From the NCBI GenBank assembly GCA_012845835.1, contig JABAKD010000023.1:26453972-26517971 (forward strand): 64,000 nucleotides of DNA. Direction: 5' to 3'. Positions 11,487-23,310 of this stretch are shown one piece after another. A model generated the notes under the pieces. That model worked only from the letters and a program-made list of their open reading frames with translations, ran no database searches and was not told the origin of the DNA. Position 1 is the stretch's first letter, and each line of letters begins with the position of its first letter. The position numbers and the translations under genes are program-made. This DNA is from Undaria pinnatifida (Eukaryota; Sar; Phaeophyceae; Laminariales; Alariaceae).

Positions 11487-11605
11487 TTATAAAAAAAAAA
11501 TTGGAACCCGTCAGCTGTGAGTTAGATAATTTTTTGTAAATTTAGGGTCGATACTCATCTTTGCAAGCTACGTGATACACCGGCCGCTCGTTTTACAGAT
11601 GTACC
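11487..11605 (-). repeat. dispersed repeat R1, diverged copy
   Basis: It shares the R1 tail (complement of CTCACAGCTG plus T-rich end) and the ACTCATCTTTGCAAGCT block. It is more diverged than the copies at 4027 and 40030. Confidence 0.6.
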
Positions 11606-11916
11606 ATCCTTTAAATACATATTCATATGGATTCTAAGGGTGTTGCGAGGGTGAAAATTAACAAAATGTTACCTTACAGAAAGTGATCAATACTAAGAAC
11701 GATAGCTGCTGTACGTGCTTTGTCCAAGGCAGTACCAGGTAATTTGTTTGGATTCGTCAGCGTCAATAACAACATATTAAACACATATGTGTACAGCAGC
11801 AGTTGTTATCAGTAGCGTTAATAAAACCTGATCAGTATCATAGTAACGACGGTGGTGGTACTAATAATAATGGTAGTTGCTCGTATCATATGAGCACATT
11901 ATCCCAATATGTATAG
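11606..11916. other. no recognisable gene
   Basis: AT-rich sequence of about 310 bp. I see nothing beyond the flanking target duplication of hAT-B. Confidence 0.5.
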
Positions 11917-11989
11917 TAAGTTATCAAGGGTGTGTTCGGTACGGTACATACCGAGGCGTACCGGCGGTATATACCGGCGGTATTACCGG

Positions 11990-12500
11990 TACCGGACACT
12001 TCGAGAAGTTCGGTACGGCGTCAATACCGGTATCGTAATTTTCTGGAAGTTCGGTACGACACCAATATCGGTACCGGAAACTTGGGTAAATTCGGTACAT
12101 CAATATCGGTACCGGAAACTTGGGTAAATTCGGTACGACATCAATACCGGTACCGGCGGTGCCGGTACAGACTTTCGTACCGGTACCGGACAATTCAGTA
12201 AGTTCGGTACGACGTCAATACCGGTACCGGACAATTCGGTAAGTTCGGTACGCTATCAATACCGGTACCGGAAACTTCGGTGAGTTCGGTACGACATCGA
12301 TACCGGTACCGGACACTACGGTACGTTCGGTACGACATCAATACCGGTACCGGACACTTCGGTAAGTTCGGCACGACAACAATACCGGTAACGGCGGTAC
12401 CGGTATGCACGTAGGTACAACATCGGTGCCGGTACCGGACACTTCGGTAAGATCGACACAACACCAACCCGGAACCGGACACTTCGGTACGTTTGGCACG
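11990..12500 (+). repeat. left iteron array of hAT-B
   Basis: Units of about 45-50 bp contain ATACCGGTACCGG, then ACTTCGGTAAGTTCGGTACG. About ten imperfect units are present. The orientation is the same as in the right array. Confidence 0.9.
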
Positions 12501-12652
12501 ATATCAACCCAATTCCACCACATTGTGACGTCATCCTTTGGAGCTATGGGTCCAGGCAGCATTCCAAGCCACATACACCCCGGTCCTTAAGCATCTTCCA
12601 GTACGCTCGGTATACCGAGAGCACGCATGAGCAACGACGCAACTTCCCAGAA

Positions 12653-12922
12653 TGAGGTGGCCAGCTCCCGCACACACCAGCGCCGGCGGCAGAAGTTATC
12701 GACGTGGATGCGGAAAAGAAAGCCGTGCCGGTGATTTTGCCTGCTCCTGTGTACAACTCGCTCACGGGAGACGTGTCCGAGTTGCCGGCGGAGACGACCA
12801 AAGCCGTCGATGGTTTCCCGGTGCCGGTCGGTTTTCTGAGGGAAGGGACGCGTGAAGCCTCGTTTATGTACTCGATTGGCATGTACGCCGAAACGATCGA
12901 CGAGAAGACGGCGCACTGCTGA
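12653..12922 (+). pseudogene. coding-like cargo in hAT-B, possibly a chalcone-isomerase-fold fragment
   Basis: An open stretch of 90 codons runs from a TGA at 12650 to a TGA at 12920. It has no ATG at its upstream edge; the first in-frame ATG is at 12707 or close by. It reads AEVIDVDAEKKAVPVILPAP, continues with FPVPVGFLREGTREA and then FMYSIGMYAETIDEKTA. An 'FP...GxGxREK...YxxGxYxE' layout is characteristic of chalcone-isomerase-fold proteins, so a captured exon of such a gene is possible. The resemblance is by eye and short. Lying between the two iteron arrays, it behaves like transposon cargo. It might equally be an unrelated host fragment. Confidence 0.4.
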
Positions 12923-13159
12923 TAATCCAAAGGGTACCTTACCTTTTGAACAGCATATCAAGACAAATATCAGCTAAGAGAAAAATATTGAAAATATAAG
13001 AACCAATAATAACTCACTTCAATTACATACCTCAGCGGGTACCCCCGGCCAATACCGGATTTTCTCTGTACATGTACCGCCAGTTCAACTCCAGTTTATG
13101 TACCTAAGGGCAAGTGTGCGTCGGTATTTTGTCGGCGGTATATACCACCGGTACTGCCG

Positions 13160-13720
13160 GTATATGTATTCAAGTGTGTGCCGGTACCGGTATCGGTACC
13201 GGTACAGCCTTTCGTATCGGTACCGGACGCTTCGGTAAGTTCGGTACGACATCAATACCGGTACCGGAAACTTTGGTAAGTTCGATACGACATAATACCG
13301 GCACCGGAAACTTCGGTAAGTTCGGTACGACATCAATACCGGTACCGGAAACTTCGGTAAGTTCGGTACGGCATCAATACCGGTACCAGAAACTTTGGTA
13401 AGTTCGGTACGAGAAAATACCGGCACCGGAAACTTCGGTAAGTTCGGTACGACATCAATACCGGTACCGGAAACTTCGGCAAGTTCGGTACGACATCAAC
13501 ACCGGTACCGGAAACTTCGGTAAGTTCGGTATGACATCAATACCGGTACCGTCGGTACCGGTACATACTTTCGTACCGATGCCGGACACTTCGGTAAGTT
13601 CGGTACACCTCCAATGCCGGTACCGGACACTTCGGTAAGTTCGGTACGTCAATACCGGTACCGGACACTTCGGTAAGTTCCGTGCGACATCCATACCGGT
13701 ACCGAGTATACCGGTACCGT
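13160..13720 (+). repeat. right iteron array of hAT-B
   Basis: About twelve units of 45-50 bp with the same consensus as the left array, mostly with GGAAACTTCGGTAAGTTCGG. It runs in direct, not inverted, orientation relative to the left array. Confidence 0.9.
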
Positions 13721-13744
13721 ACCGAACACACCCTTGTAAGTTAT

Positions 13745-14646
13745 TATGATTCGTCAGTTTTAATAACATATTAAACAATACAACAGTAATAAAACCTCGT
13801 CAACAGTAATAATGATACTACTATACAAGGTTCCCCTCCGGGAAGTAAATGCCTAGAAGAGTGGCGCAAGGACACATTATTTCCACTACCGGACGCAATT
13901 ACCATTTTTTTTGGTACATCGTAAAAAAAAATTGCCCAGAAAAATAATGAATTCGCATTTTACCCGCACAGTACTCCTTGGGTATACTCAATAGCAGTAC
14001 TTTTAGCACTTTTTGGGTGTATTCGATACAGACGTGCCCACGACCGATCTGTTCTTGAGAAAATACACACAGCACCACTTGATGAAACAAAAAACTTTTA
14101 CACCGTATGATATGTATGATTTCGAGAAGAGCGTCACAATTCGAACTCCAGCTTAGGGATCGCCAGGAAGCGAGAAAGGGCACGTGTGGAGTGGGATGCG
14201 GCACGTATTGAGAACGAGGGAGCAAAAGGACAACACCACGTCACATATGCCATGACAAAAAAAGCACCTCGACGCCGTAAAGAGAGGATACAGCAAGCGC
14301 ACGCACACATGGTCCTACCTGTAGTGTTTTGCTCTCCGCACGTTGTCTGCTGTCTGCCATCTGCGATCTTCTCAAAAACCACAGAAAAAATACTCGTTAA
14401 AGAACTGCCTCTGTGGACGTAAATGTATAAGGATGGGTTGGTATCTAAATTATTGCTATTACAAAGGTCCCTATGTTTTCGCATCAATGGACGCGCGCAC
14501 CCAGAGCGGCAGCACAGCAGAGACGTGTGGTATGGTCGGGCGACAAATTATGACAGGCTCCGACACAAGCAATCGCCGCACCATAGCGAGGACACGCCAA
14601 GCGCACATAAATGGTGTCACCTACCGCTGCTGCTGTGCGGCAGGGT
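13745..14646. other. no recognisable gene
   Basis: Mixed sequence. The block around 14330-14370 (CGTTGTCTGCTGTCTGCCAT) is an early, diverged relative of the duplication that follows. Confidence 0.45.
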
Positions 14647-15234
14647 TGTAGCGTTGTGCTCTCCGCATGTTGTCTGCTGTCTGTCATCTGCGATTTACAT
14701 AAATAGTGTTGCCTACCGCTGCTGCTGTCGGGTAGAGTTGTAACGTTGTGCTCTCTTGGTATGGTACGATATCATATACGAAGCACATCAACATGAACAT
14801 GAAAATAAGAATCGTTTGAGTACTAATATGATATTCAAACGATCCTTACACTTTACGCCGGCATGTCACTTGACACTTGGCAGAAGCAGCAGTAGCAGCA
14901 GCAGCGAGAGGTAGTGGCGTAGAGGCGGGTAGAGCATTGCAGGCTAGCGTTGTGTTCTCCGCATGTTGTCTGCTGTCTGTCATCTGCGATCTTACATAAA
15001 TGGCGTTGCCTGCCTACCGCTGCTGCTGTGCGGCAGAGTTGTAGCGTTGTGCTTTCTTGGTATGGTACGATATCATATAAGAAGCACACCAACATGCACA
15101 TACATATAAGGACCGTTTGAGCGTGATATTCAAACGATCCTTACACTTTACGCCGGCATGTCACTTGACAGAAGCAGCAGAAGCAGCAGCAGCGAGAGGT
15201 AGTGGCGTATAGGCGGGTAGGGCATTGCAGGCTC
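14647..15234 (+). repeat. tandem duplication, about 295-bp unit
   Basis: Unit 1 (14647-14945) and unit 2 (14946-15234) share CATGTTGTCTGCTGTCTGTC, the TGGTATGGTACGATATCATA block and CCTTACACTTTACGCCGGCA, and end in a CAGCAG-rich stretch. They differ by small indels. Confidence 0.85.
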
Positions 15235-15965
15235 CGATCAAAGCAATTAACTACCACAACAGCAGCCACACGCGCATAGAGTTGCAGGCTGCTGCTGCGA
15301 GGGGGCTGGACTGCTGCTGGGCGGCAGGATCGGAGCGTGGTGCTCTGTGCAAAAATAGGGAAATGTACGTGTACCCTCTACGAGCAGAAAAACCCGGTTT
15401 GCATCCAAATATTACGTGCGTACACGGGGATAGGGGACGCAGAAACCCGATCCCCGGGGATGTTGCGGAAACCCGGGGATTTGATTCAAGTGTGCCCAAG
15501 GCCAAAAAAGTTTTAAAGGCTTGCCACGCGACACACTGCACGGATCGCGACCAAACCTCCGGGATCGTGACCTCCACGGTCGAATTTGCCCACCCCATCA
15601 GACGTTTCGGACAAAGGTGCGAGCACGAAGAGAAATGCCCGAACAAAAAAAGAATGACAATTGTACGTACGAGTATACATATATGTAACGATGAATGGTA
15701 GCTGCCATTTGGCCTGGGTGTATTTTGCTGTGGACTTGGCTTATGATGTTCATGTGCCTACGCCAGTGAGTGCTACGAGTACCAGCTCATGAGTACGGTA
15801 GGGGAAAGACAGGACGCCGTCCTCCAAACAAACAAGATGAAAGGGTTCATATTTCCAAAAAAAGTGACAAACGCCCGGTCCTCGTAGTGAATGATGGAAT
15901 GATTTTGTCGCAAACACGTGACAAAGATGTTGAAAAAAAATATTTTTTGACGCTTGAGTTATGTA
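15235..15965. other. no recognisable gene
   Basis: A short patch of CCCCGGGGAT and AACCCGGGGAT motifs lies at 15425-15485. No domain-bearing frame was found. Confidence 0.4.
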
Positions 15966-16575
15966 GCATTCCGGGTAAGGGTCTGGGGGTCTCACAGAAC
16001 TTCCAGAAGTTTCGGGTACGGGTATGGACGTGTTACAGAACTTCCAGACGTTCCGGGTATTGTGGCACAGGCATACAGAACTCACAAAACTTCCGGGCGG
16101 GTACAAAACATGATGCAGCCGTACCCCGGGTATTAATGCACGGGTCTTGCAAAACTCACAGAGGTTTCGGGTACGGGCACGAAAGTCTTACAGAACTTCC
16201 AGAAGTTTGGTACGGGTATGAATTTCCAGAACTTCCGGGTATTGTGGCACGGGCGTACAGAAATTCCAAAAGTTCCGGGCAGGTATGAACATGCTGTACC
16301 CATACCCCGGGTCTTTGTGGCACAGGCGTACAGAACTTCCTCAAGTTCTGGGTACGGGTATGAGTGTCCTACAGAAGTTACAGAAGTTCTTTGGACGGTA
16401 ATACCCGGGGTAAATACCCCGGGTATGGTTTTGTGTGTACCCTATAGACAGAACGAAAATATAACGTTCGGGTACGGGTGTGAATGTCGTACAGAACTCA
16501 CAGACGTTCCGGGTACGGGTAGAGTTGTACAGAAGTCACAGAAGTCCCGGGTACGGGTAATTCCCGGGTAAATAC
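15966..16575 (+). repeat. minisatellite of CCGGGTACGGGT / ACAGAACTTCCAGAAGTT units
   Basis: Imperfect units of about 50-60 bp alternate a CCGGGTACGGGTATG block with ACAGAACTTCCAGAAGTTCC. The same unit forms the array at 25085-25435. The design (end-proximal iterons) resembles the hAT arrays, but no terminal repeats or target duplication were found. Confidence 0.8.
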
Positions 16576-17049
16576 CGCCTCAAAAGGGGCGAGAAAACAG
16601 CACATTCACTGGTAAAAAAAAGACAATTGTCAACGCATTTCCAATTACTGCGATTGGCATACTGCATACACTGATGCACTCATAGGGAACTACACATACG
16701 TCTACAACTAGTAAGTGTTCTTCTGTAACACATATCATACCATAGCGTACCCCAGCTGTGGCGCCTAAAAAACATAATGGTGGTCGCAAGTCCAATTTTT
16801 CATTTTTTCCACTATTAGGGCCGTTCTTATCGGAGACCTTTTCTTGTCCTAATTTTCCTTAATTTCCATATTTGTGAAATTTGTCTTAAAATACGGAGGC
16901 GTTCTGTCATAATTTAGGAAATTCTTCAGCCCTAAAAATATGGAAAAGTTAACGATCACAAATTAGGAAATCCTGTCGTCGATTTCCATACTTCGAAGGC
17001 AGTGCTCCGACAAGGCCCGTGGCTCAACGCTGGGATCATCGGGTAGCTT

Positions 17050-19317
17050 CAAACGTTGACCAGGGTGGTCCAACATTATGGCCGATGGAAGGAAGCGGCC
17101 TGGGCCTCCGGAGGATTCATCCTCGAGTCGGACGAAGCAACGATTCAGCCTTCCCAATTATCCAGACACGAGGCGCAGAAACAGAAGGCTATCGCTGGTG
17201 TCCTCGTCGTGTTCGGCATGCTCCTGACAGCAGGAGCTACACTCTATGCTCCCAAGACACGGGCGCCTATCTACGAGCCGCACGGTATGACATGGCCAGA
17301 GTTCAGAGAAGATCTACGTCGGCGCAAGGCTCTCCGCAGGACTGTTCGAATGTCCGAGGCGAGCTTCGTGAAGCTCGCTGACCTGCTTCGTCCAGCTATC
17401 CAAAAGAATGAGCGCTTTGGATGTGAGTATCATGTGATGTACCCTGGTACCTGGTATACGACTACGTAGTTTGTCTTCGCATCCAAAGGCTGTACCCTCT
17501 GCAGCCCAGCTACGTTGCAAGGTTCAGCACTCGCTTGGAGCATCTCCCATCTACCATATCCTTTGTATATAATAGTTTGTATGCCTGGTACGTTGCACGG
17601 CAACTCGTGCTGCTGCAAGGCGGTATGTACTCATGAACAAAAAACCACCTGTACATGAGCAAAGTAATAAAACATCAGCTGTGAGATCGATCTTCCACAA
17701 ATTCCCGGCCATAGGACACATGGTACGACTACGAGTACGTGCTACCTACGAGTACGTGATACCGGCACCAGGTACCTGATATACGAGTACGTAGTTTTTC
17801 TTCGCATCCCAGGGCTGTACCCTCTGCAGCCCAGCTACGTTGTAAGGCTCAGCACTCGCTTGGAGCATCTCCCATCTACCATACCCCCTGTAAATGATAG
17901 TTTGTATGCCCGGTACGTTGCACGGCAACTCGTGCTGCTGCAAGGCGGTATGTACTCATGAACAAAAAACCACCTGTACATATGCGAAGTAATGAAACAT
18001 CAGCTGTGAAATCAATCTTCCACAAAATCCTGGCACATGGAACGACTACGAGTACGTGCTACCTACGAGTACGATATACCGGCACCAGGTACCTGGTATA
18101 TGAGTACGTGGGTGTATCTTTCGTCGTTTACGGAGGGAGCTATGTGTTAGGGTTATGGCAGCTGTCTGTGCATACAGTAGCACTGCAACAGTAGTAGTCG
18201 CGTTAGGCAATGCAAGGGTAGTGCATTGCGGCAGGCAGGCTTGCGTTGCGGCAGACAGGCGCGCGTTGCGACAGGCACAGCAACGGGATGAGCAATGCTG
18301 CTGTACTGGATGGGGTTGGAGCTCGGTCGAGGTGGACACCAACATTCTATCGTTTTTGCTCTTACCCAGGACTGCGTTGCGCGAAGCATGGAGCTATCGA
18401 GGTGGAAATCCGGCTGGCGATAGGCCTGCGAATGCTGGCGGGGGGTTCCTACCTGGATATCGCACCGAGGTTAGGCATTTCACAGTCCACGGTTTTCACC
18501 ATCATGGGGAAGGTCGTCGACGCGATCAACAACACCCCTGAAGTCGGCCCGTTCTTCTTTCCGCAGACAGACGAAGAGTGCCGATTTTTTTGCCGCGGGA
18601 TTCGAGGTGAGGGTACGTGTACTACAACAGCAACCTGTCACAGCAGCAGTAGTTTATGGCGTAGATATGCAAGCTGTACGTACCAGAGGGAAGTCTATAG
18701 AGTTGTTTTCCGAAGGCAGGCCTGCTTATTTCTTCGTGAGGAACCTTGGTTCTGGGGTCTTGATGTGACCGCCTCTGAAGTACGCCTCCCCGGCCCTGTT
18801 CTTGTTCGTCCACACACCAAGCCAAGAGCACCAACCGAATCGACCATGTTGTGTCTGCCACAGATGGTTTGTTGATCAAGATGAAAGCGCCGCCTGCAAA
18901 GAGCTCCCACACCGTATCGTACTTCTCAAGCAGCAAGACGGGATTCGGCTTTAACGTACAGGCGACGTGCGATGCCAACTATCGCTTCTGCAGCGTCTCG
19001 ATCATCGCTCCGGGGGCTGCGAACGATTGGTCGGCATGGACCCGATCTTCTCTGGCAAAGGCAATTATGCGCCTCTCAGACGGGTACCACATCATCGGGG
19101 ATGCGGCGTACCCAATCAGCGAGAAGTTGCTCACGCCGTACCCCGGGAAAAGCTTGCCAAAGGACCAGGACTCTTCAACTTCCACCTGAGCCAGCTGCGG
19201 GTGAAGATCGAACAGTCGTTCGGCATCCTCGTGTCAACGTGGGGCATTCTGTGGAGGCCCCTCAGTGTAGGGTTCGCAGGCCGGACAGACCTGATCGTCG
19301 CCCGCTTCCAACTGTAA
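17050..19317 (+). pseudogene. PIF/Harbinger DDE transposase pseudogene (H1-2)
   Basis: Exon 1 (about 17050-17422) ends MSEASFVKLADLLRPAIQKN and a gtgagt donor. Exon 2 (18370-18606), after cttacccag, reads EVEIRLAIGLRMLAGGSYLD then LGISQSTVF. Exon 3 (from about 18810) holds the DDE domain: VVSATDGLLIK (first Asp), FGFNVQATCDANYRF, APGAANDWSAW, HIIGDAAYP (second Asp) and, in another frame, RVKIEQSFGILVSTWG (Glu). So the triad is present but interrupted. The frame shifts near 19155-19175, and a TAA at 19315 falls inside the usual '..LxNFC' motif. The obvious exon 1-2 join would also create a TGA. Family assignment (DDE_Tnp_4-like) is firm; function is lost. Confidence 0.82.
17447..18093 (+). repeat. 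tandem duplication in H1-2 intron, about 325-bp unit
   Basis: Unit 1 (17447-17772) and unit 2 (17773-18093) share CTGTACCCTCTGCAGCCCAG, TTGCACGGCAACTCGTGCTG and ACATCAGCTGTGA. Both contain the R1-type CAGCTGTGA tail motif. Confidence 0.85.
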
Positions 19318-19800
19318 AACTTCTGCCGACATGAGCAAACCAAAGTGGTCGCGGCGGAAGAAGACTGCAAGACAGAAAAGGGGCGAATCCTACTGGCGAC
19401 GGGCGGGGTTTTGCCGCCTGCGTACAAGAGTGCGGTCTAACCGTCAGGCCCAGCCGCCAAACTCATGCGAAGCGGCGAAACTCCCACGCGAGCGGCGACC
19501 ACTTCGCTCTTAGCCAACAACAGACAATTCCGCCCGAAGTAGAATATTCTCAGGAACGCCTAGATTACTACGCGTTGTATAATGCGTAGGTAGAGAGTTT
19601 GTCGGCATCCGAGCGTTGTACGGCGGGGGCGATTGTGCGGTACAAGGAGGGTGGGAATGGCGTGTGAAGGATGGGAGGTGTGCCGAGTATAAACTATTGG
19701 AGATGGACGTGATGGTCGTCAACGGGTGAGCGTTGGGCCAGAGAAAGGACGAGTGCCAACCGTGATGAACGTCTGATGACATGGGCTTATAAATACTGAG
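19318..19800. other. post-transposase sequence, no separate gene
   Basis: In frame with the H1-2 C-terminus past its TAA, the text NFCRHEQTKVVAAEEDCK is still readable, so about 60 codons of the old transposase tail probably extend to 19430. The remainder shows nothing. Confidence 0.5.
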
Positions 19801-21260
19801 GCGGGAGGGGGGGGGGAGGCTTTGGTTGTTTAATTCGATACGTACATCTGACGGCGTGGTTTTTCTAATTCCAGGTCGCGAGTTCGAAGACAGCTGCCTA
19901 TACGCCCCCCCCCCCAGTTATTATTGTTTGTCGAGCGTCAGAAACAAAAGCCCCACCCCTCCCTATCTTGGTTGGTATATTATCGTGTGTTTTATCGTGA
20001 GAGTACCCCGGTGCAGCCGCCCCCCCCCTTTTTTTTGAATAGGAGTGCAGGGTGTTGGCCGCCGAGCGTCAGAAACGAACCCCCTCCTTCTCTTTTTTTC
20101 AAATCCTGCCTGACGAAGCAGTGAAGGGTGTAAATTCGCAGTTTTGCGTGAGAGTAACACGGTGCAGATTGCCCCCTTCTTTTATATTCGAATAGAGTGA
20201 ATGGAGTTGTTTGTCCATCGTCCGTAACGAACCCACCCCCCGCCCTCGTTTTTTTCCGTCCAAGTCTGATCAAGCCGTGGCGGGTGTAATTTTGTGGTTT
20301 ACCGTGATACTACCACGGTGCAGCCGGCGCCCCCACCCTTTTTTTCTAATAGGAGTCCAGCGTATTGATTGTCGTCCCCAGCCTCGCCCCCCCCGTTTTT
20401 TCCCTCCCAGTCTGGTCAAGCGGGTGGTTGATGCAATTTTGTGGTTTATCGTGCGAGTACCACGGTAGAGCTGGCCCCGCTTTTTTGTTTTGAAGAGGAG
20501 TCCAGGGTACTGGTCGTCGATCGTCTGAAACAAAGCCCCCCCCTCTCGTTTTTTCCTCCCAGTCTGGTCAAGCAGTGGAGGGTGTAATTTTGTGGTTTAT
20601 CGTGATAGTGCTGGCGCCCCCCCCCTTTTTTCAAGAGGAGTCCAGGGTATTAGTTGTCGACCCCCCCCCCCGCCCCCCCAGAGTTTTTTCCCCCAGTCTG
20701 GTCAAGTAGTGAAGGGTGCAATTTTGTGGTTTATCGTGAGAGTACGTCGGTGCAGCTGCCCCCCCCATTTTTATCTTATAAAAATGAAAATACACTCCAG
20801 CTGTGAGATCGAATATTTTGTCGAAACTCATATTTGCAAGCTGTGTGTGATACTCCGATCGCGCGTATTACGGGTTGTGTGTCCTCATCAAGGATATAGG
20901 TATATATAGCAATTCAGGGTATTGGTTGTCGATCATCTGAAACAAAGCCCCCCCCTCCATTTTTTTCCTTCCAGTCAGATGGAGCAGTGGAGGGTGTAAG
21001 TTTGTTCATTTTCGTGAGAGTACCCCGGTGCAGCTGGCCCCCGTTTTTTTCTTCAATAAGAGTGCAAGGTGGTGTTGTCCATCGTCAGAAACGTAGCCCC
21101 CCCCTCCCGTACCATTTCCCTCCGCGGGTCTATGGTCATACGACTTCGACCATGCACGATTTCAACCCCCGCCGCCCCACCCCCCCCCCTGCCCCTTTCG
21201 GCTTCCTCCCAGCCTCATAAACGAATGGAGTGTGTAATGTTGTAAGTTGTCTCTGAAGGG
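19801..21260 (+). repeat. poly-G satellite, left arm
   Basis: Units of about 133-152 bp carry CCAGTCTGGTCAAGCAGTGG, TTTTGTGGTTTATCGTGAGA and GTCCAGGGTATTG with a run of 7-10 C per unit. Phase marks lie near 20259, 20407, 20559, 20692 and 20970. The units lie in the opposite orientation to those at 21960-23290. Confidence 0.88.
20774..20905 (-). repeat. dispersed repeat R1 inside the satellite
   Basis: An R1 copy (TTATAAAAATGAAAATACAC at its tail side) interrupts a satellite unit. It therefore inserted after that unit was in place. Confidence 0.8.
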
Positions 21261-21959
21261 CCTTGGTAAAGCTGCCTCCTTGCATTTTTATAGGAGTGCC
21301 TGCGATTATCGAGCGTACGAATGAAAAGCGCTCTTTCCCCCAACATGGATGCGCCAGCAGTTTTTTTATACTATGATATATCGAGGGTACATGTTCGTTT
21401 CTTGTAATGAAGAGGACGCCAGAGAGCCTTCCGCCTACTCCTTGTTTTCCGTTATTCGTTTGCAACAGAGCAGTAGGTTGCCGAGCTTTTACCTGAAAGT
21501 GCTCCTTTACCCGCGCTTTGTGCTACTCGGTGTTTGATGGGGGGCATGGCGTCGGGTGCTTGCGTAAATATATTAAGCAAGTGGAAATGAATACGAAGGG
21601 TACTCATGACGTCACTGGACCTGTTAACATCTGCGTTTCACAGGATGTGTTCGCGATTCGACGACGCATAGTACTTACTGGAGATCGTAATAAACATACT
21701 TCCGCGCCACGATGACCCAGCTCAACGACTTCAAATAGGACTTCGAGGCTCCTGTATCGGATTCAGCCACGATATGTTCTAATTGAAACCCACACGTGTC
21801 ACAAGCTGAAATGCATACGTTCCCGAGGGAAATAATTTCTGATACTGGAGGGGCTTATTAGCCGATATATTACTGTGGTTTGATGGGACAACAAACCACG
21901 ACAGGGAGTACTCTCGCTTGTCAATATCGAATACCCCGTATGCTCTATGAACCTGCACG
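21261..21959. other. spacer between inverted satellite arms
   Basis: About 700 bp of non-repetitive sequence separates the arms. No domain-bearing frame was found. Confidence 0.6.
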
Positions 21960-23290
21960 AAGAAAAGAACACGTAGTGAGCTGGGGCCAGCTACAACGGG
22001 GTACTCTCACAACGAAACTCAAAATTACACCGGCCACTGCTCAAGGAGACTGCGAGGAAACAACCGGAGGCGCGGGGTGGGTGGGCTTCTGTTTTGACGC
22101 TCGGCAACAAAATAATCTTTACACCTACAAAAAAAAAAAAACAGGGGCCAGCTGCACCGTGGTATGCTCACGACAAATCTCAAACTTGCACCCTCCACTG
22201 CTTGACCATACTGGGAGGAAAAGCACGGGGGGGGGGGGGGGGGTTAGGAATCGACAACCAATACCCTGCACTCCTATTCAAAACTAAAAAACGGGACCAG
22301 CTGCACCGTGGTACCCTCACGATAAACCACAAAATTACACCCTCCACTGTTTGACCAGACTGGGAGGAAAGAACGGGGGGGGGAAGCTTTGTTTCAGACG
22401 ATCGACGACCGATACCCTGGATTCCTCTTCAAAACAAAAAAACGGGGACCAGCTGCACCGTGGTACTCTCACGATAAACCACAAAATTACACCCTCCACT
22501 CTTGACCAGACTTGGCGGAGAAAAACAGGGGGGGGGGGGGGGCTTTGTTTCAGACAATCGACGACCAATTCCCTGGACTCCTCTTCAAAACAAAAAAACG
22601 GGGGCCAGCTGCACCGTGGTATTCTCACGATAAACCACAAAATTACACCCACCACTGCTTGACCAGACTGGGCGGAAAAAAATGAGGGGGGGGGGGGGAT
22701 CAACAACCAATACACTGGACTCCTATTGAAAAAAAGGCGGGGGCGCCAGCTGCACCGTGGTACCATCACGGTAAACCACAAAATTACACCCGCCACTGCT
22801 TATGAGACTGGGAGGAACAAAAAGAGGGGGAGGGGGGGAAATCGACAACCAATACCCTGGACTCCCATTAAAAACAAAAAGACGGGGCCCAGCTGCACCA
22901 GGGTACTCTCACGATGAACCACAAAATTACACCCTCCAGTGCTTGACCAGACTGGGAGGAAAAGAAAAGGGGGGTGGGGGGAATCGACAATCAATACCCT
23001 GGACTCCTATAAAAACAAAAATACGGGGCCCAGCTGCACCGGGGTACTCTCACGATAAACCACAAAATTACACCCTCCAGTGCTTGACCGCACTGGCAGG
23101 AAAAAAAAGGGGGGGCGGGGGAATCGCCAATCCATACCCTGGACGCCTATTGAAAACAAAAAACAGGGCCCAGCTGCACCGTGTTATTCTCACAATAAAC
23201 CATAAAATTACACCCTCCAGTGCTTGACCAGACTGGGAGGAAAAAAACGGGGAGGAAGGGGGGGGAGGGAATCGACAACCAATAATTCCC
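21960..23290 (-). repeat. poly-G satellite, right arm (inverted)
   Basis: About nine units of 140-154 bp carry CCAGCTGCACCGTGGTACTC, CACGATAAACCACAAAATTA and TTGACCAGACTGGGAGGAAA followed by a run of 6-18 G. Phase marks lie near 22210, 22351, 22504, 22658, 22800, 22943, 23082 and 23223. It is the reverse complement of the left-arm unit. Confidence 0.9.
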
Positions 23291-23310
23291 GCCTTGAGCA
23301 CGACAGGCGG

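Larger units (their letters stand above)
11925..13736 (+). mobile_element. non-autonomous hAT family B element with exact 8-bp target duplication
   Basis: Both ends read CAAGGGTGTGTTCGGTACGG inward; the terminal inverted repeat is identical over 23 bp. The flanks are taagttat at 11917-11924 and 13737-13744, an exact 8-bp duplication. Large iteron arrays sit just inside both ends and a non-repetitive segment with a coding-like stretch sits between them. The end sequence and duplication length fit hAT. No transposase is encoded, so movement would need a related enzyme in trans. Confidence 0.93.
16825..19317 (+). mobile_element. PIF/Harbinger element H1-2
   Basis: The left end (GGGCCGTTCTTATCGGAGAC) follows TTA. 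The subterminal sequence and the transposase match H1-1. The right end is uncertain: a diverged complement (CATCTCCGATAAAAACG) lies at 24691-24707, which would make the element 7.9 kb with the poly-G satellite inside. The coordinates given cover only the left end and gene. Confidence 0.65.

Noticed and set aside
11909-13778. Tyr/Arg-rich repeat proteins
   Set aside because: Open frames on both strands follow the GGTACCGG iterons of hAT-B; they are repeat translations.
19801-23290. CRISPR-like array
   Set aside because: Units are about 145 bp and repeat throughout with no unique spacers, and the context is eukaryotic.
23208-23310. Extension of the minus-strand fragment into the satellite
   Set aside because: The frame continues through poly-G units only because they lack stops.
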